A stretch of 64,000 nucleotides of DNA, taken from assembly GCA_934702375.1 (NCBI GenBank), contig CAKUYE010000003.1, positions 62,001 to 126,000 on the forward strand, written 5' to 3'. This DNA is from an uncultured Bacillota bacterium. GTDB lineage: Bacteria > Bacillota > Dehalobacteriia > UBA7702. The notes under the pieces were generated by a model that was not told the DNA's origin, made no database searches, and saw only the letters and a program-made list of their open reading frames with translations. Each line of letters begins with the position of its first letter. Position 1 is the first letter of the stretch. The position numbers and the translations under genes were made by a program. Shown here piece after piece: positions 42,701 through 51,184 of this stretch.

Positions 42701-44115
42701 CCGGGAAAAAATGGAATATGCCCACTGCATATTCCATTCTCTTTCTGCTGATCCTCCTGGTGGCGGCGGCAACCTGGATTGTTCCCGCCGGGCAATACGA
42801 TTACTTTAGCGATGCTTCGGGCTATTCGGAGCCTATTGCCGGTTCGTACCATCACGTTGCGCCAAATCCCCAGGGAATCGGCGATATTTTCCTAGCCTCA
42901 TTCCATGGTTTTTACGATGCCGTGGATATCTGTCTTTTTATCCTTGCCGTCGGCGGTTTTCTCGGTGTAACCATGAAAACCGGGGCGATCAATGCCGGGA
43001 TTTTCAATATTATCCGCCTGCTGAAGGGGAAGGAAATGTGGATGATTCCCATTCTGATGATCCTTTTTGGCTTGGGCGGCACCACCTTTGGTATGGCAGA
43101 GGAAACCATCGCTTTTTATCCTTTGCTGATTCCGGTCTTTGTTATGGCCGGCTATGATAAGCTTACCGCTGTTGCGGTGATCCTTCTTGGAGCCGGAGCC
43201 GGTGTGATCGGCTCTACGGTGAATCCTTTTGCCACCGGGATTGCTTCTGGCTTTGCCGGGGTATCTTTGGGAGAGGGGATTCTTCCCCGATTGCTGCTGC
43301 TGATCTTACTGGAAGGACTGGCCATTGCCTTTGTGATGCGCTATGCCCGTCGGGTGCGGCGCTCTCCGGAGCTGTCCTACGTCTATGCCACCAGAGATTT
43401 GGATTTACAGCGTTTTTCCGTTGCTGATGAAGGTGATATTCCGCCATTAACCGGCAAGCGAAAGACCTCGTTGATTCTGTTTGCCCTGATCTTTTTACTC
43501 ATGGTTTACGGCGTGATTCCCTTTGATGAGCTGGGCAATGATTTTCTACCCACCTTTGGCTGGAGCTTTCCGGAACTTTCGGCATTGTTTTTGGTCGGCG
43601 GAATTCTCATTGGTGTGGTGTATCGCTTAAAGGAAGCGGAAATTGCCGACAGCTTTGTGGCCGGAGCTGCGGATTTGTTGGGCGTTGCCTTGATTATTGC
43701 GGTTTCCCGTGGGATTACCGTGGTGATGAACGATGGCCTGATTACGGATACTATTTTAAATGCAGGGGAAGGTTTGCTTAGGAATACCGGGTCCTTCCTT
43801 TTTACCGGCCTTGCCTATGTGGTTTACACGTTGTTTTCTTTTTTGATTCCCTCTTCCTCGGGACTTGCTACCCTTTCGGTGCCAATTATGGCTCCCTTGG
43901 GGGAATTTGCCGGCGTTGCTTCTTCGTTGATCGTAACGGTGTTTCAAACGGCCTCGGGGATTGTTAACCTCGTAACACCTACCAGCGCCGTGGTGATGGG
44001 AGGCTTGGCGGTGGCCGGGATTTCCTATATCAAATGGCTAAAATTTATCTGGAAGTATCTTCTTTTAATCTTCCTTCTCAGCGGTATTCTGCTGATGCTG
44101 TTTTCGGTATTGTAA
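42697..44115 (+). CDS. YfcC-family transporter, likely arginine/ornithine exchanger
   Basis: A 472-residue membrane protein with about 12 helices. The N-terminus MTGKKWNMPTAYSILFLLIL with TWIVPAGQYDY and the GGTTFGMAEETIAFYPLLIPVF segment place it in the YfcC/ArcD2-like group of the UIT12/DcuC superfamily. The start is a TTG overlapping the arcB stop (TTGA), supported by similarity of the N-terminal MPTAY segment; the ATG at 42718 is an alternative. Replaces the classic ArcD in this cluster. Substrate is inferred from the neighbours. Confidence 0.85.
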   Translation: MTGKKWNMPTAYSILFLLILLVAAATWIVPAGQYDYFSDASGYSEPIAGSYHHVAPNPQGIGDIFLASFHGFYDAVDICLFILAVGGFLGVTMKTGAINAGIFNIIRLLKGKEMWMIPILMILFGLGGTTFGMAEETIAFYPLLIPVFVMAGYDKLTAVAVILLGAGAGVIGSTVNPFATGIASGFAGVSLGEGILPRLLLLILLEGLAIAFVMRYARRVRRSPELSYVYATRDLDLQRFSVADEGDIPPLTGKRKTSLILFALIFLLMVYGVIPFDELGNDFLPTFGWSFPELSALFLVGGILIGVVYRLKEAEIADSFVAGAADLLGVALIIAVSRGITVVMNDGLITDTILNAGEGLLRNTGSFLFTGLAYVVYTLFSFLIPSSSGLATLSVPIMAPLGEFAGVASSLIVTVFQTASGIVNLVTPTSAVVMGGLAVAGISYIKWLKFIWKYLLLIFLLSGILLMLFSVL

Positions 44116-44128
44116 TGCAGATTTTATG

Positions 44129-44157
44129 GGCACGTTGTAAAAGACGTGCCTTTTTTT
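44129..44157 (+). terminator. Intrinsic terminator of the arc operon
   Basis: GGCACGT (44129-44135) pairs with ACGTGCC (44144-44150), followed by seven T. Confidence 0.85.
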
Positions 44158-44170
44158 ATGGCGCCGATTA

Positions 44171-44179
44171 TGGTATAAT
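44171..44179 (+). promoter_or_regulatory. Extended -10 promoter for the D,D-carboxypeptidase gene
   Basis: TGGTATAAT, 31 bases before the start codon. Confidence 0.55.
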
Positions 44180-44210
44180 AGAGCTATCTTTTTAGGAGTG
44201 TGGGCTTACA

Positions 44211-45896
44211 ATGAAATCAATTTATCGTTCCTTTCTTTTGTTTCTCTCGGTCATTATTCTCTCTTTGGCCGGAACGGCAGGGGTTGCTGCGGCGCCTTCG
44301 GTGGCGGCCTATTCTGCCGTGGTGATGGATGGTGATACCGGCGCCTATTATTACGAAAAAGATGCCGATACCATGCGGGCACCGGCCAGTATGACAAAGC
44401 TGATGTCGGCCTATGTGATTTTTGAAGAAATCGACGCCGGTCGGATTTCCTATGACTCCGTCGTTACGATATCGGCTCACGGTGCTGCGGTGGCTCATAC
44501 GGCGGGATATTCCAATGTCCCCTTGAATCAGGGCGAGCAGTACACCGTAGATACGATGCTGAAATTGATGCTTTTGCCTTCGGCCTGCGGAGCTTGCTCC
44601 TCTATGGCGGACTATATCAGCGGCAGCGAAAGTGCCTTTGCCGCTCGGATGAACGAGGTGGGAGCTTCCATTGGCATGAACTGCAATTTTAAAAACAGCC
44701 ACGGTGCGGTAAATCATTATGTTACCCCCCGTTCCATGGCGATTCTTGCCTATAATTTTGTGAAGAAGCATCCGGATATTCTTCGTTATACCTCCCTGAG
44801 AACTTTTACTTTTAAAGGACGAACTTACTCCAACACCAATCATTTTCTCAATTCCACGCCTTATGAAGGTGTGGATGGCATGAAAACCGGTACCAGCAGC
44901 GCTGCCGGCAGCTGCATTACCGTAACAGCCCAGAGAAACGGTCGCCGGCTTGTGGTAGTGGTAATGCATTCTGCGGATCGCTATGGGGATGGACGGAAGC
45001 TTTTGGATTACGGTTTCCAGTGTATTGCTGAAAACGACAGTGCTGCGGATCAGACCGTAGTGACCTTGAGTACAAGCCGGGATACGGTGCGCATGGGGGC
45101 GGATTACGAGGCTACTGCAGTTTTGGGCAATATCCCCCGGGGATTTCTCGGTTCCGGTGGCTGGACGGTAAACGAAACAACGGTGGAAACCTTTGGTTCC
45201 GACGTGCTGAAAAACGGCATGACTTTCTCTCACCGCTTTAACCTGGATGCCGCCTCTCCGGGACCGGTTACCATTGGGTTTTATCTGAACCTTCCCAACG
45301 GGCAGAAAAAGGAAATTTCCCGCACCTGTCTTTTCAGTGCCGAAGCTCCCTGTGCTTTCCGGGATATGGATGGTCATTGGGCGGAAAATGCCGTAACGGA
45401 AATGAAAGGAAAAGGCATGATCTCCGGTTATCCCGACGGCAGCTTCCTGCCGGGGAATGATATTACCCGGGGAGAATTCACTACGTTATTTGTGCGGTTG
45501 CTGGAAATTCAGGGACAGCTTGTCGTAGATGACAGTCGCAGCACCTTTGTGGATACCCAGGGCCATTGGGCGGATCGCTATATCGCTGCTGCGGAAAAGG
45601 CCGGTTTTGCCCAGGGCCTTGGCGATGGCAGCTTTGGCCCGGATCGTAAGATTACCCGACAGGAAATCACCACGCTGCTTTCCCGGGCCTACGGTTTGAC
45701 AGGGGAAGCCACGAAAACCACCTTTGCCGATGATGGCGATATTGCCGATTGGGCCTATGCCGGCGTCATTGGCTGTGCAGAAAAGGGCGTTTTATCGGGG
45801 TACCCCGATGGTACCTTCCGCCCTGGGGCCAATGCAACCCGAGCCGAAGCCGCGACATTGCTTTCCCGTTGCAGCGGTGAATCTTCAAGTGAATGA
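44211..45896 (+). CDS. D-alanyl-D-alanine carboxypeptidase (S11) with three S-layer-homology repeats
   Basis: A 561-residue exported penicillin-binding protein that trims peptidoglycan stem peptides. A signal peptide (about residues 1-28, ending VAAAPS) is followed by the catalytic domain with the SxxK motif SMTK (about residue 61) and the KTG motif in GMKTGTSSAAG. The position expected for S-x-N reads SACGA, so the usual Asn is Cys. A middle beta domain (about 280-380) precedes three SLH modules starting AFRDMDGHWAENA, TFVDTQGHWADRY and TFADDGDIADWA. Surface anchoring matches the subtilisin earlier in the window. Confidence 0.92.
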   Translation: MKSIYRSFLLFLSVIILSLAGTAGVAAAPSVAAYSAVVMDGDTGAYYYEKDADTMRAPASMTKLMSAYVIFEEIDAGRISYDSVVTISAHGAAVAHTAGYSNVPLNQGEQYTVDTMLKLMLLPSACGACSSMADYISGSESAFAARMNEVGASIGMNCNFKNSHGAVNHYVTPRSMAILAYNFVKKHPDILRYTSLRTFTFKGRTYSNTNHFLNSTPYEGVDGMKTGTSSAAGSCITVTAQRNGRRLVVVVMHSADRYGDGRKLLDYGFQCIAENDSAADQTVVTLSTSRDTVRMGADYEATAVLGNIPRGFLGSGGWTVNETTVETFGSDVLKNGMTFSHRFNLDAASPGPVTIGFYLNLPNGQKKEISRTCLFSAEAPCAFRDMDGHWAENAVTEMKGKGMISGYPDGSFLPGNDITRGEFTTLFVRLLEIQGQLVVDDSRSTFVDTQGHWADRYIAAAEKAGFAQGLGDGSFGPDRKITRQEITTLLSRAYGLTGEATKTTFADDGDIADWAYAGVIGCAEKGVLSGYPDGTFRPGANATRAEAATLLSRCSGESSSE

Positions 45897-45906
45897 GAAT
45901 GAAAAA

Positions 45907-45941
45907 AGACTCCAAAGTCTATGCAGGCTTTGGAGTCTTTG
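45907..45941. terminator. Bidirectional terminator between the carboxypeptidase and the WYL regulator
   Basis: AGACTCCAAAG (45907-45917) pairs perfectly with CTTTGGAGTCT (45928-45938). A precedes and T follows, so both convergent genes can use it. Confidence 0.75.
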
Positions 45942-45944
45942 TAT

Positions 45945-46939
45945 TTACTCCGTTGGGGGATCTTGGGAATAGCGTGCCGCCATTTCTGTTACCGTATCTT
46001 TAATCTTTTTGCGCAGCGATGGCGGGTAAAGCGCTTCGCAACGGTTACCATACTGCATGAGCCAATAAAACATGGCATCTTCGTTGACGGTGACGGTTAC
46101 GTCTACGGTCTCTTCGTTTTCATTTTCGAAGTGGATATCGGTACCAAACCAGTCGATGATCTGGTCTACCGCAGAGAGCTTTGCCCGGAAACGAATATGC
46201 TTGCTTTCTCCGGAAAACATATAGATATGCTCTGCCATGTGCTTTGGCAGATCCAAGCCGTATTCCAGCCCTTTGATATCCGTAATGGGGCGAGCTTTTT
46301 CCTCCACGACTTCGGCGCTTTCCATGTGATCTATGCGGTAGTGAGCAATATTATCGTATTTATCGGTGCAGCAGATCAGATAGTAGCGGCCGTTGGTCGC
46401 CGCGATTTGGTAAGGACTTACCTTATAACGTTTTTCGCGTTTCGGATGGAGTTTTTTTCGGTGTGATATTCGTTGTAAAGGAAAGAGAGCATCTTTCCGT
46501 CAGAGATTGCCTCTTCGATCAGTTCGATGGTGTAAAAAATCTGGAAATTGTCCGTCGATTGAGAGGGTAGCGTGGCAATATGCTTTACTCTGGCATTAAA
46601 ATGCCGGTCCGTAAGATTTGCAACTTTTTTTAACAAAGATTTTCTCTGATTTGCCGGAATATTTTTGGAGAAAAGGACACTGTCGATAAGCAGGCGCAGC
46701 TCACTGTATTCAAATTCTCTGGACTCCAGGTAGTACCCTTCGTCATAACCGATTTCATAGCCTGCTTCTCGAAGGTCGTTAATATTTCTGGCGATGCTTT
46801 TTCGTTCTGCCTTCATATGATAATCTCTGGCTAAAATCTCAATGATATCTTGTTGGGAGATGTGGTGCTCGTGGTTGGTTTCTCTTTTTAGTATTTCGAG
46901 TATAAACAAGATGCTGAGCTTTTTTGGGGGATCGATCAT
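45945..46939 (-). pseudogene. WYL-domain transcriptional regulator split by a one-base frameshift
   Basis: Two minus-strand frames together give one regulator of about 331 residues. The first (46939 to 46418) has an HTH/winged-helix start (LSILFILEILKRETNHEHHISQQDIIEILARDY) and the beginning of the WYL domain. The second frame (read to 45945) continues the WYL domain (VSPYQIAATNGRYYLICC, then HYRIDHM) and the C-terminal WCX part. The break lies at a run of seven A on the minus strand (T run at 46451-46457); one added A would read through as EKKLHPKREKRYKVSPYQ. The site also has the form A AAA AAC, a classical -1 slippery heptamer. Sequencing error, phase variation or programmed frameshifting are all possible. 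Confidence 0.8.
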
Positions 46940-47114
46940 GTTGTAAACACCTCCTTACTATTATTTTATCATGATTGTATACGAAACACAACTATGAAAT
47001 GGGAAATATTGTGTTTTTTTGCGCCATTTTTTATTTTTTGCGTCTTGGAAAGCTTATGTACCAAAAAAGTCCCATAAGAATTGTTATAGTATCTCTGGAA
47101 AGAAGGTATGTTTT

Positions 47115-47243
47115 ATGGGTTTATTGCTTTGGTTTTCTATTATTGCCATTATTTTTTATCTGGATTATTATATCGTTGTTCGCTGCTTTCATAATCGCAA
47201 TCGCTACCAACGGCGCAAAAGGATGGCTTCTGTCCGTCGTTGA
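47115..47243 (+). CDS. Possible small membrane protein, 42 residues
   Basis: A short ORF with a GGAAAGAAGG ribosome binding site about 7 bases before its ATG. The peptide has one hydrophobic helix (LLLWFSIIAIIFYLDYYIVV) followed by a strongly basic tail (RNRYQRRKRMASVRR), the typical form of a small membrane protein. A longer frame (46975-47292) overlaps it but has no ribosome binding site. No homologue recognised. Confidence 0.4.
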   Translation: MGLLLWFSIIAIIFYLDYYIVVRCFHNRNRYQRRKRMASVRR

Positions 47244-47340
47244 AATTTTATTTGACAGGCGCACCGTGAGTTTATTCCGCAAAAATGGATAAGCAACGAA
47301 TTGGAAATTGTGCTATTCTTTTATTACAGGTGGTGTTGAC

Positions 47341-48150
47341 ATGAGCTATTATTTGGATATGATCCGCTGCTTTACCTATATTGAGGAACACCTTGAGGAA
47401 AGGATTTCAGTATTGGAATTGGCGAATCATCTGGGTTATTCTCAGTATCATTTTTGTCGTGCTTTTAAGAGTATTCAAGGGATTTCTCCGGGTGCTTATA
47501 TTCGCCGTAGAAAGATGGAATGTGCCTCGGCAGCTCTTTTGTCCGGACAAAGCGTTACCGCGGTTGCTTTTACCTATGGATTTGATTCTCTCGCCGGTTT
47601 TACCCGTGCTTTCCAAAAAGAATGCGGCATGTCACCCTCCGAGTATTATAAAAGAGGTAAATATATTATGAAACCAGAGTTTAAGAAAATGGCTGCTTTT
47701 TCTGCTATTGGCTATAGCCTTACCAGTTCTGAAACAACATTGAATCTTGTTCAGGATGGTGCGTTTTGGCAGGGTAAGGATTTCTCTGCCGTAAGTAAAG
47801 AGGATTATGCAAAATTAGTGGTAGATGGTCATGGTGAGATCGGTGCTTGGACTCATCCCTGTGATGTTTGCGGAGAGCTTCGTTATGTGTTTGGCCCTAT
47901 TGTTGCCAATAAAGATTTTATTCCTGCCGGTATGGAAGTTATTGATTTTCCTGCTGCAGACTATGCTGTATTCGCTGTTGATGATGCCGAAGATGCTGAT
48001 AGTTTAGCAGAAAATGTTCGTAAAACTTGGAAATTTATTTTCGAAGAATGGTTTGATAGCTCTGAATATCGTTTTGATGAAAAGAAAAAAGACTTTGAGC
48101 TTTATCAGGGGAAAGGTACGTATATATATGTTCCTGTTTTGAAAAAATGA
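47341..48150 (+). CDS. AraC-family transcriptional regulator with a GyrI-like effector domain
   Basis: A protein of 269 residues. The N-terminal 105 residues are two helix-turn-helix motifs (LELANHLGYSQYHFCRAFKSI and VAFTYGFDSLAGFTRAFQKE, then CGMSPSEYY). The rest (about 115-268) is a GyrI/SOUL-like ligand-binding domain, ending YQGKGTYIYVPVLKK. This Rob/BmrR-type layout often controls drug efflux genes. AGGTGG precedes ATG 47341. No obvious target is adjacent. Confidence 0.88.
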   Translation: MSYYLDMIRCFTYIEEHLEERISVLELANHLGYSQYHFCRAFKSIQGISPGAYIRRRKMECASAALLSGQSVTAVAFTYGFDSLAGFTRAFQKECGMSPSEYYKRGKYIMKPEFKKMAAFSAIGYSLTSSETTLNLVQDGAFWQGKDFSAVSKEDYAKLVVDGHGEIGAWTHPCDVCGELRYVFGPIVANKDFIPAGMEVIDFPAADYAVFAVDDAEDADSLAENVRKTWKFIFEEWFDSSEYRFDEKKKDFELYQGKGTYIYVPVLKK

Positions 48151-48264
48151 AAATAATTCTGAGATAAAATGACCCGGTGGCAGAAACACTGCCGCCGGGT
48201 TGTTCATATTCTGTTTTCTCTAAATGATATGACAAGTGATATAGTGCAACGCATGATGTTGATA

Positions 48265-48293
48265 TTTACAAAACCCAAGGGCTGTGTTATAAT
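48265..48293 (+). promoter_or_regulatory. Sigma-A promoter for the hydrogenase maturation operon
   Basis: TTTACA (48265-48270), a 17-base spacer and an extended -10 TGTTATAAT (48285-48293). It leaves a leader of about 110 bases. Confidence 0.7.
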
Positions 48294-48335
48294 CAACAAA
48301 AAGATTTCTGACATCAAAATTTTATTGAGATGAAA

Positions 48336-48392
48336 GGCGCATATGGGAATTAGGGGGCGTGCTGCCTCTTGCGCCGTATTGGCGCCTTTTTT
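48336..48392 (+). promoter_or_regulatory. Possible attenuator in the hydrogenase maturation leader
   Basis: GCGCC (48371-48375) and GGCGC (48381-48385) form a short GC-rich stem followed by C and six T, i.e. an intrinsic terminator just upstream of the first ribosome binding site. Upstream GGCGCA (48336-48341) can pair with TGCGCC (48370-48375) instead, which would disrupt the terminator. The signal that chooses between them is unknown. Confidence 0.5.
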
Positions 48393-48410
48393 GTTTAGGA
48401 GGTTTTTTGA

Positions 48411-48656
48411 ATGGAAACAAGAGTTGCTTTGATTGGCATTATTGTAGAAAATCCGGATCATGTCGATATGCTCAATCAGATTCTCCATGAGTATCGTACC
48501 TATATTATCGGGCGCATGGGCGTTCCTTATCAGGCGAAAAAAATCTCGATTATCAGTATTGCGGTGGATGCTCCTAACGATATCATAAATGCTCTTTCCG
48601 GCAAAATCGGCCGTTTGGAGGGTGTCTCGGCAAAAACGATCTATTCTCAGGTTTGA
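48411..48656 (+). CDS. TM1266-family small protein (putative iron-only hydrogenase system regulator)
   Basis: An 81-residue ACT-like protein beginning METRVALIGIIVENPDHVDMLN, with YRTYIIGRMGVPY and NDIINALSGKIGRLEGVSAKTIYS. This matches the TM1266 family, a Nik-regulator-like domain commonly encoded with hydrogenase maturation genes and annotated as a putative hydrogenase regulator. AGGAGG precedes the ATG. Biochemical role unproven. Confidence 0.85.
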   Translation: METRVALIGIIVENPDHVDMLNQILHEYRTYIIGRMGVPYQAKKISIISIAVDAPNDIINALSGKIGRLEGVSAKTIYSQV

Positions 48657-48666
48657 GGTTATCGGT

Positions 48667-49707
48667 ATGCATCCGGTTGTAGAAGCTTTCATGGAAAATC
48701 AAAATGCTTCCGATGAGGAGTTACGGCATTTTTTGTTTGATGAGGATCCCCTTTTGCGAGAGGAGCTTTTTGCCGCTGCGCGGCAGGTGCGCCATGAGCA
48801 TTACGGTCACGACGTATTTGTGCGGGGGCTAATCGAAGTCAGTAACATCTGCCGCAATGATTGTTACTATTGCGGGATCCGCCGCAGCAATAGGGCTGCG
48901 GAGCGGTATCATCTCAGCGATGAAGAGATTTTGGTTTGTTGCGCCGTAGGCTACGAGTTGGGAATTCGCACCTTTGTGATGCAGGGTGGAGAAGATCCTG
49001 GGTTTCATGATTTGCGCGTGGCAGCGTTGATCCGAAAGATCAAAGAGGAATATCCCGATTGTGCGGTAACGTTGTCTTTGGGGGAGCGAAGCGAGGAGAG
49101 CTATCAGTTTCTTTTTGAGGCCGGAGCCGACCGCTATCTGCTTCGCCATGAGACCATTGTAGAGGAACATTATCGGCAGCTTCATCCCGATTCTCTGTCT
49201 TTGTCTCATCGCATTCGGTGTCTGGAACAGCTAAAAGCTATTGGCTATCAGGTCGGTTGCGGTATGATGGTGGGTTCTCCGTACCAAAAGCCGGAATATT
49301 TATTGGAGGATCTCCGCTTTTTACAGCGGTTTCGCCCCCATATGGTGGGGATTGGGCCATTTTTACCTCATCATGATACTCCCTTTGCCGCAGAGCCGCC
49401 GGGCAGCAGTGAATTGACCTTGCGACTTTTGGCGGTGATCCGAATCATGTTGCCTTTGGTGCTTTTGCCCGCAACCACGGCGTTGGCAACGGCAGCCGAA
49501 GATGGCAGGGAAGCCGGGATCTTAGCCGGTGCAAATGTTGTTATGCCCAATTTATCGCCGCCGGGGGTGCGGAAAAAATATATGCTTTACGATAATAAAC
49601 GCAGCTTCGGTAAGGAAGCTGCCGAAGGTATGGCGATGCTGAAGTCGTCTATGGAAAAAATTGGATATACTGTCGTCTGCAGCCGTGGCGACTGTTTATA
49701 TCACTGA
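48667..49707 (+). CDS. hydE: [FeFe] hydrogenase maturase HydE (radical SAM)
   Basis: A 346-residue radical S-adenosylmethionine enzyme needed to build the dithiomethylamine bridge of the H-cluster. The radical SAM cluster motif is ICRNDCYYCGIR (C-x3-C-x2-C, residues about 58-69). Also typical are MQGGEDPGF and the closing barrel segments GCGMMVGSPYQKPEY and NLSPPGVRKKYMLYDNKR. Its ATG follows the TM1266 stop by ten bases, with GAGG overlapping that stop. A longer upstream frame is not supported. Confidence 0.93.
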   Translation: MHPVVEAFMENQNASDEELRHFLFDEDPLLREELFAAARQVRHEHYGHDVFVRGLIEVSNICRNDCYYCGIRRSNRAAERYHLSDEEILVCCAVGYELGIRTFVMQGGEDPGFHDLRVAALIRKIKEEYPDCAVTLSLGERSEESYQFLFEAGADRYLLRHETIVEEHYRQLHPDSLSLSHRIRCLEQLKAIGYQVGCGMMVGSPYQKPEYLLEDLRFLQRFRPHMVGIGPFLPHHDTPFAAEPPGSSELTLRLLAVIRIMLPLVLLPATTALATAAEDGREAGILAGANVVMPNLSPPGVRKKYMLYDNKRSFGKEAAEGMAMLKSSMEKIGYTVVCSRGDCLYH

Positions 49708-49750
49708 CGGGAAAATCTCTTTGACCCGAAAGAAAGGTAGGTAGAGTAGA

Positions 49751-51175
49751 ATGTCTTTTTCTTATGATCCAAAGTCCCTTTGTGCCGATGAATTCATCAA
49801 TCATGATGAAATCATGGCAACCTTGGCTTATGCCGAGGAAAATAAAAATAACGATGCGCTTCTTGATGAGATCATGGCCAAGGCCCGGCTTCATAAAGGG
49901 TTAACCCATCGGGAAGCTTCTGTTCTTATGGCTTGCGAAGATGAAACACGCATTGCCGAAATGTACGCTCTGGCCGAAGAAATCAAAATGGCTTACTATG
50001 GCAACCGTATTGTTATTTTTGCGCCATTGTATCTTTCCAATTACTGTGTTAACAGTTGTGTTTATTGCCCTTATCATCGACAGAATAAGCATATTCCCCG
50101 GAAAAAGCTGACCCAGGAGGAGGTTGCCCGGGAGGTCATCGCCCTTCAGGATATGGGCCACAAACGTCTCGCCATTGAGGCCGGAGAGGATCCGAAAAAC
50201 AATCCCATTGAATATATTCTGGAATGTATCGATACGATTTATCATATCAAACATAAAAACGGTGCGATCCGTCGGGTGAATGTGAATATTGCCGCAACGA
50301 CGGTAGAAAATTATAAAAAGCTTCACGATGCCGGCATCGGCACCTATATTCTTTTCCAGGAAACTTATCATAAAGAAAGCTACGAGGATCTTCATCCCGC
50401 AGGGCCGAAGCATGATTACAATTATCATACCGAAGCGATGGATCGTGCCATGGAAGGCGGCATTGATGACGTAGGTCTCGGTGTGCTTTTTGGGTTAGAT
50501 AAATATAAATACGAATTTGCAGGTCTGCTGATGCATGCGGAGCATCTGGAAGCGGTTCATGGGGTTGGCCCTCATACCATCAGCGTACCTCGGTTGAAGC
50601 GGGCCGATGATATTGACCCCTCGGATTTCGATAACGGCATCAGCGATGATATTTTTGCTAAAATCTGCGCTTTGATCCGCATTTCTGTACCCTATACCGG
50701 CATGATCGTTTCCACTCGAGAAAGTCAGAAGGTGCGGGAAAAGGTGATTCGCCTTGGTGTTTCACAGATCAGCGGTGCCAGCCGTACCTCGGTAGGGGGA
50801 TACAGCGAAGAGGAACGCCCCCATGATACAGAGCAATTTGATGTTTCCGACCAGCGTACCCTTGATGAAGTGATCCAATGGCTGATGTCTGCGGATTTTG
50901 TTCCTTCTTTTTGTACCGCCTGTTACCGGGAAGGACGCACCGGAGATCGTTTTATGAGTCTTTGCAAAAGCGGTAAGATCTTAAACTGCTGCCACCCCAA
51001 TGCATTGATGACATTAAAAGAATATCTTGTGGATTATGCTTCACCGAAAACCCGGGCCATGGGTGAAGAGTTGATTCAAAAGGAGTTGCTGCGAATCCCC
51101 AGAGAACGTACACGGGAAATCGCCGCAGAGCGGCTGGGAAAAATTGAAGATGGAGAACGTGATTTTCGTTTTTGA
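49751..51175 (+). CDS. hydG: [FeFe] hydrogenase maturase HydG (radical SAM tyrosine lyase)
   Basis: A 474-residue enzyme that cleaves tyrosine to give the CO and CN- ligands of the H-cluster. The SAM cluster motif is YCVNSCVYCPYHRQN (C-x3-C-x2-C, about residues 97-111). The C-terminal auxiliary cluster is in CTACYREGRTGDRFM and continues to NCCHPNAL. Conserved AIEAGEDPKN and GAGT-like ThiH features are visible. GAAAGGTAGG precedes the ATG. The hydF gene starts nine bases after its stop. Confidence 0.94.
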   Translation: MSFSYDPKSLCADEFINHDEIMATLAYAEENKNNDALLDEIMAKARLHKGLTHREASVLMACEDETRIAEMYALAEEIKMAYYGNRIVIFAPLYLSNYCVNSCVYCPYHRQNKHIPRKKLTQEEVAREVIALQDMGHKRLAIEAGEDPKNNPIEYILECIDTIYHIKHKNGAIRRVNVNIAATTVENYKKLHDAGIGTYILFQETYHKESYEDLHPAGPKHDYNYHTEAMDRAMEGGIDDVGLGVLFGLDKYKYEFAGLLMHAEHLEAVHGVGPHTISVPRLKRADDIDPSDFDNGISDDIFAKICALIRISVPYTGMIVSTRESQKVREKVIRLGVSQISGASRTSVGGYSEEERPHDTEQFDVSDQRTLDEVIQWLMSADFVPSFCTACYREGRTGDRFMSLCKSGKILNCCHPNALMTLKEYLVDYASPKTRAMGEELIQKELLRIPRERTREIAAERLGKIEDGERDFRF

Positions 51176-51184
51176 GGTGAAACC

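Noticed and set aside
46975..47292. 105-residue ORF between the WYL and AraC regulators
   Set aside because: No ribosome binding site and overlapping the better-supported 42-residue frame.
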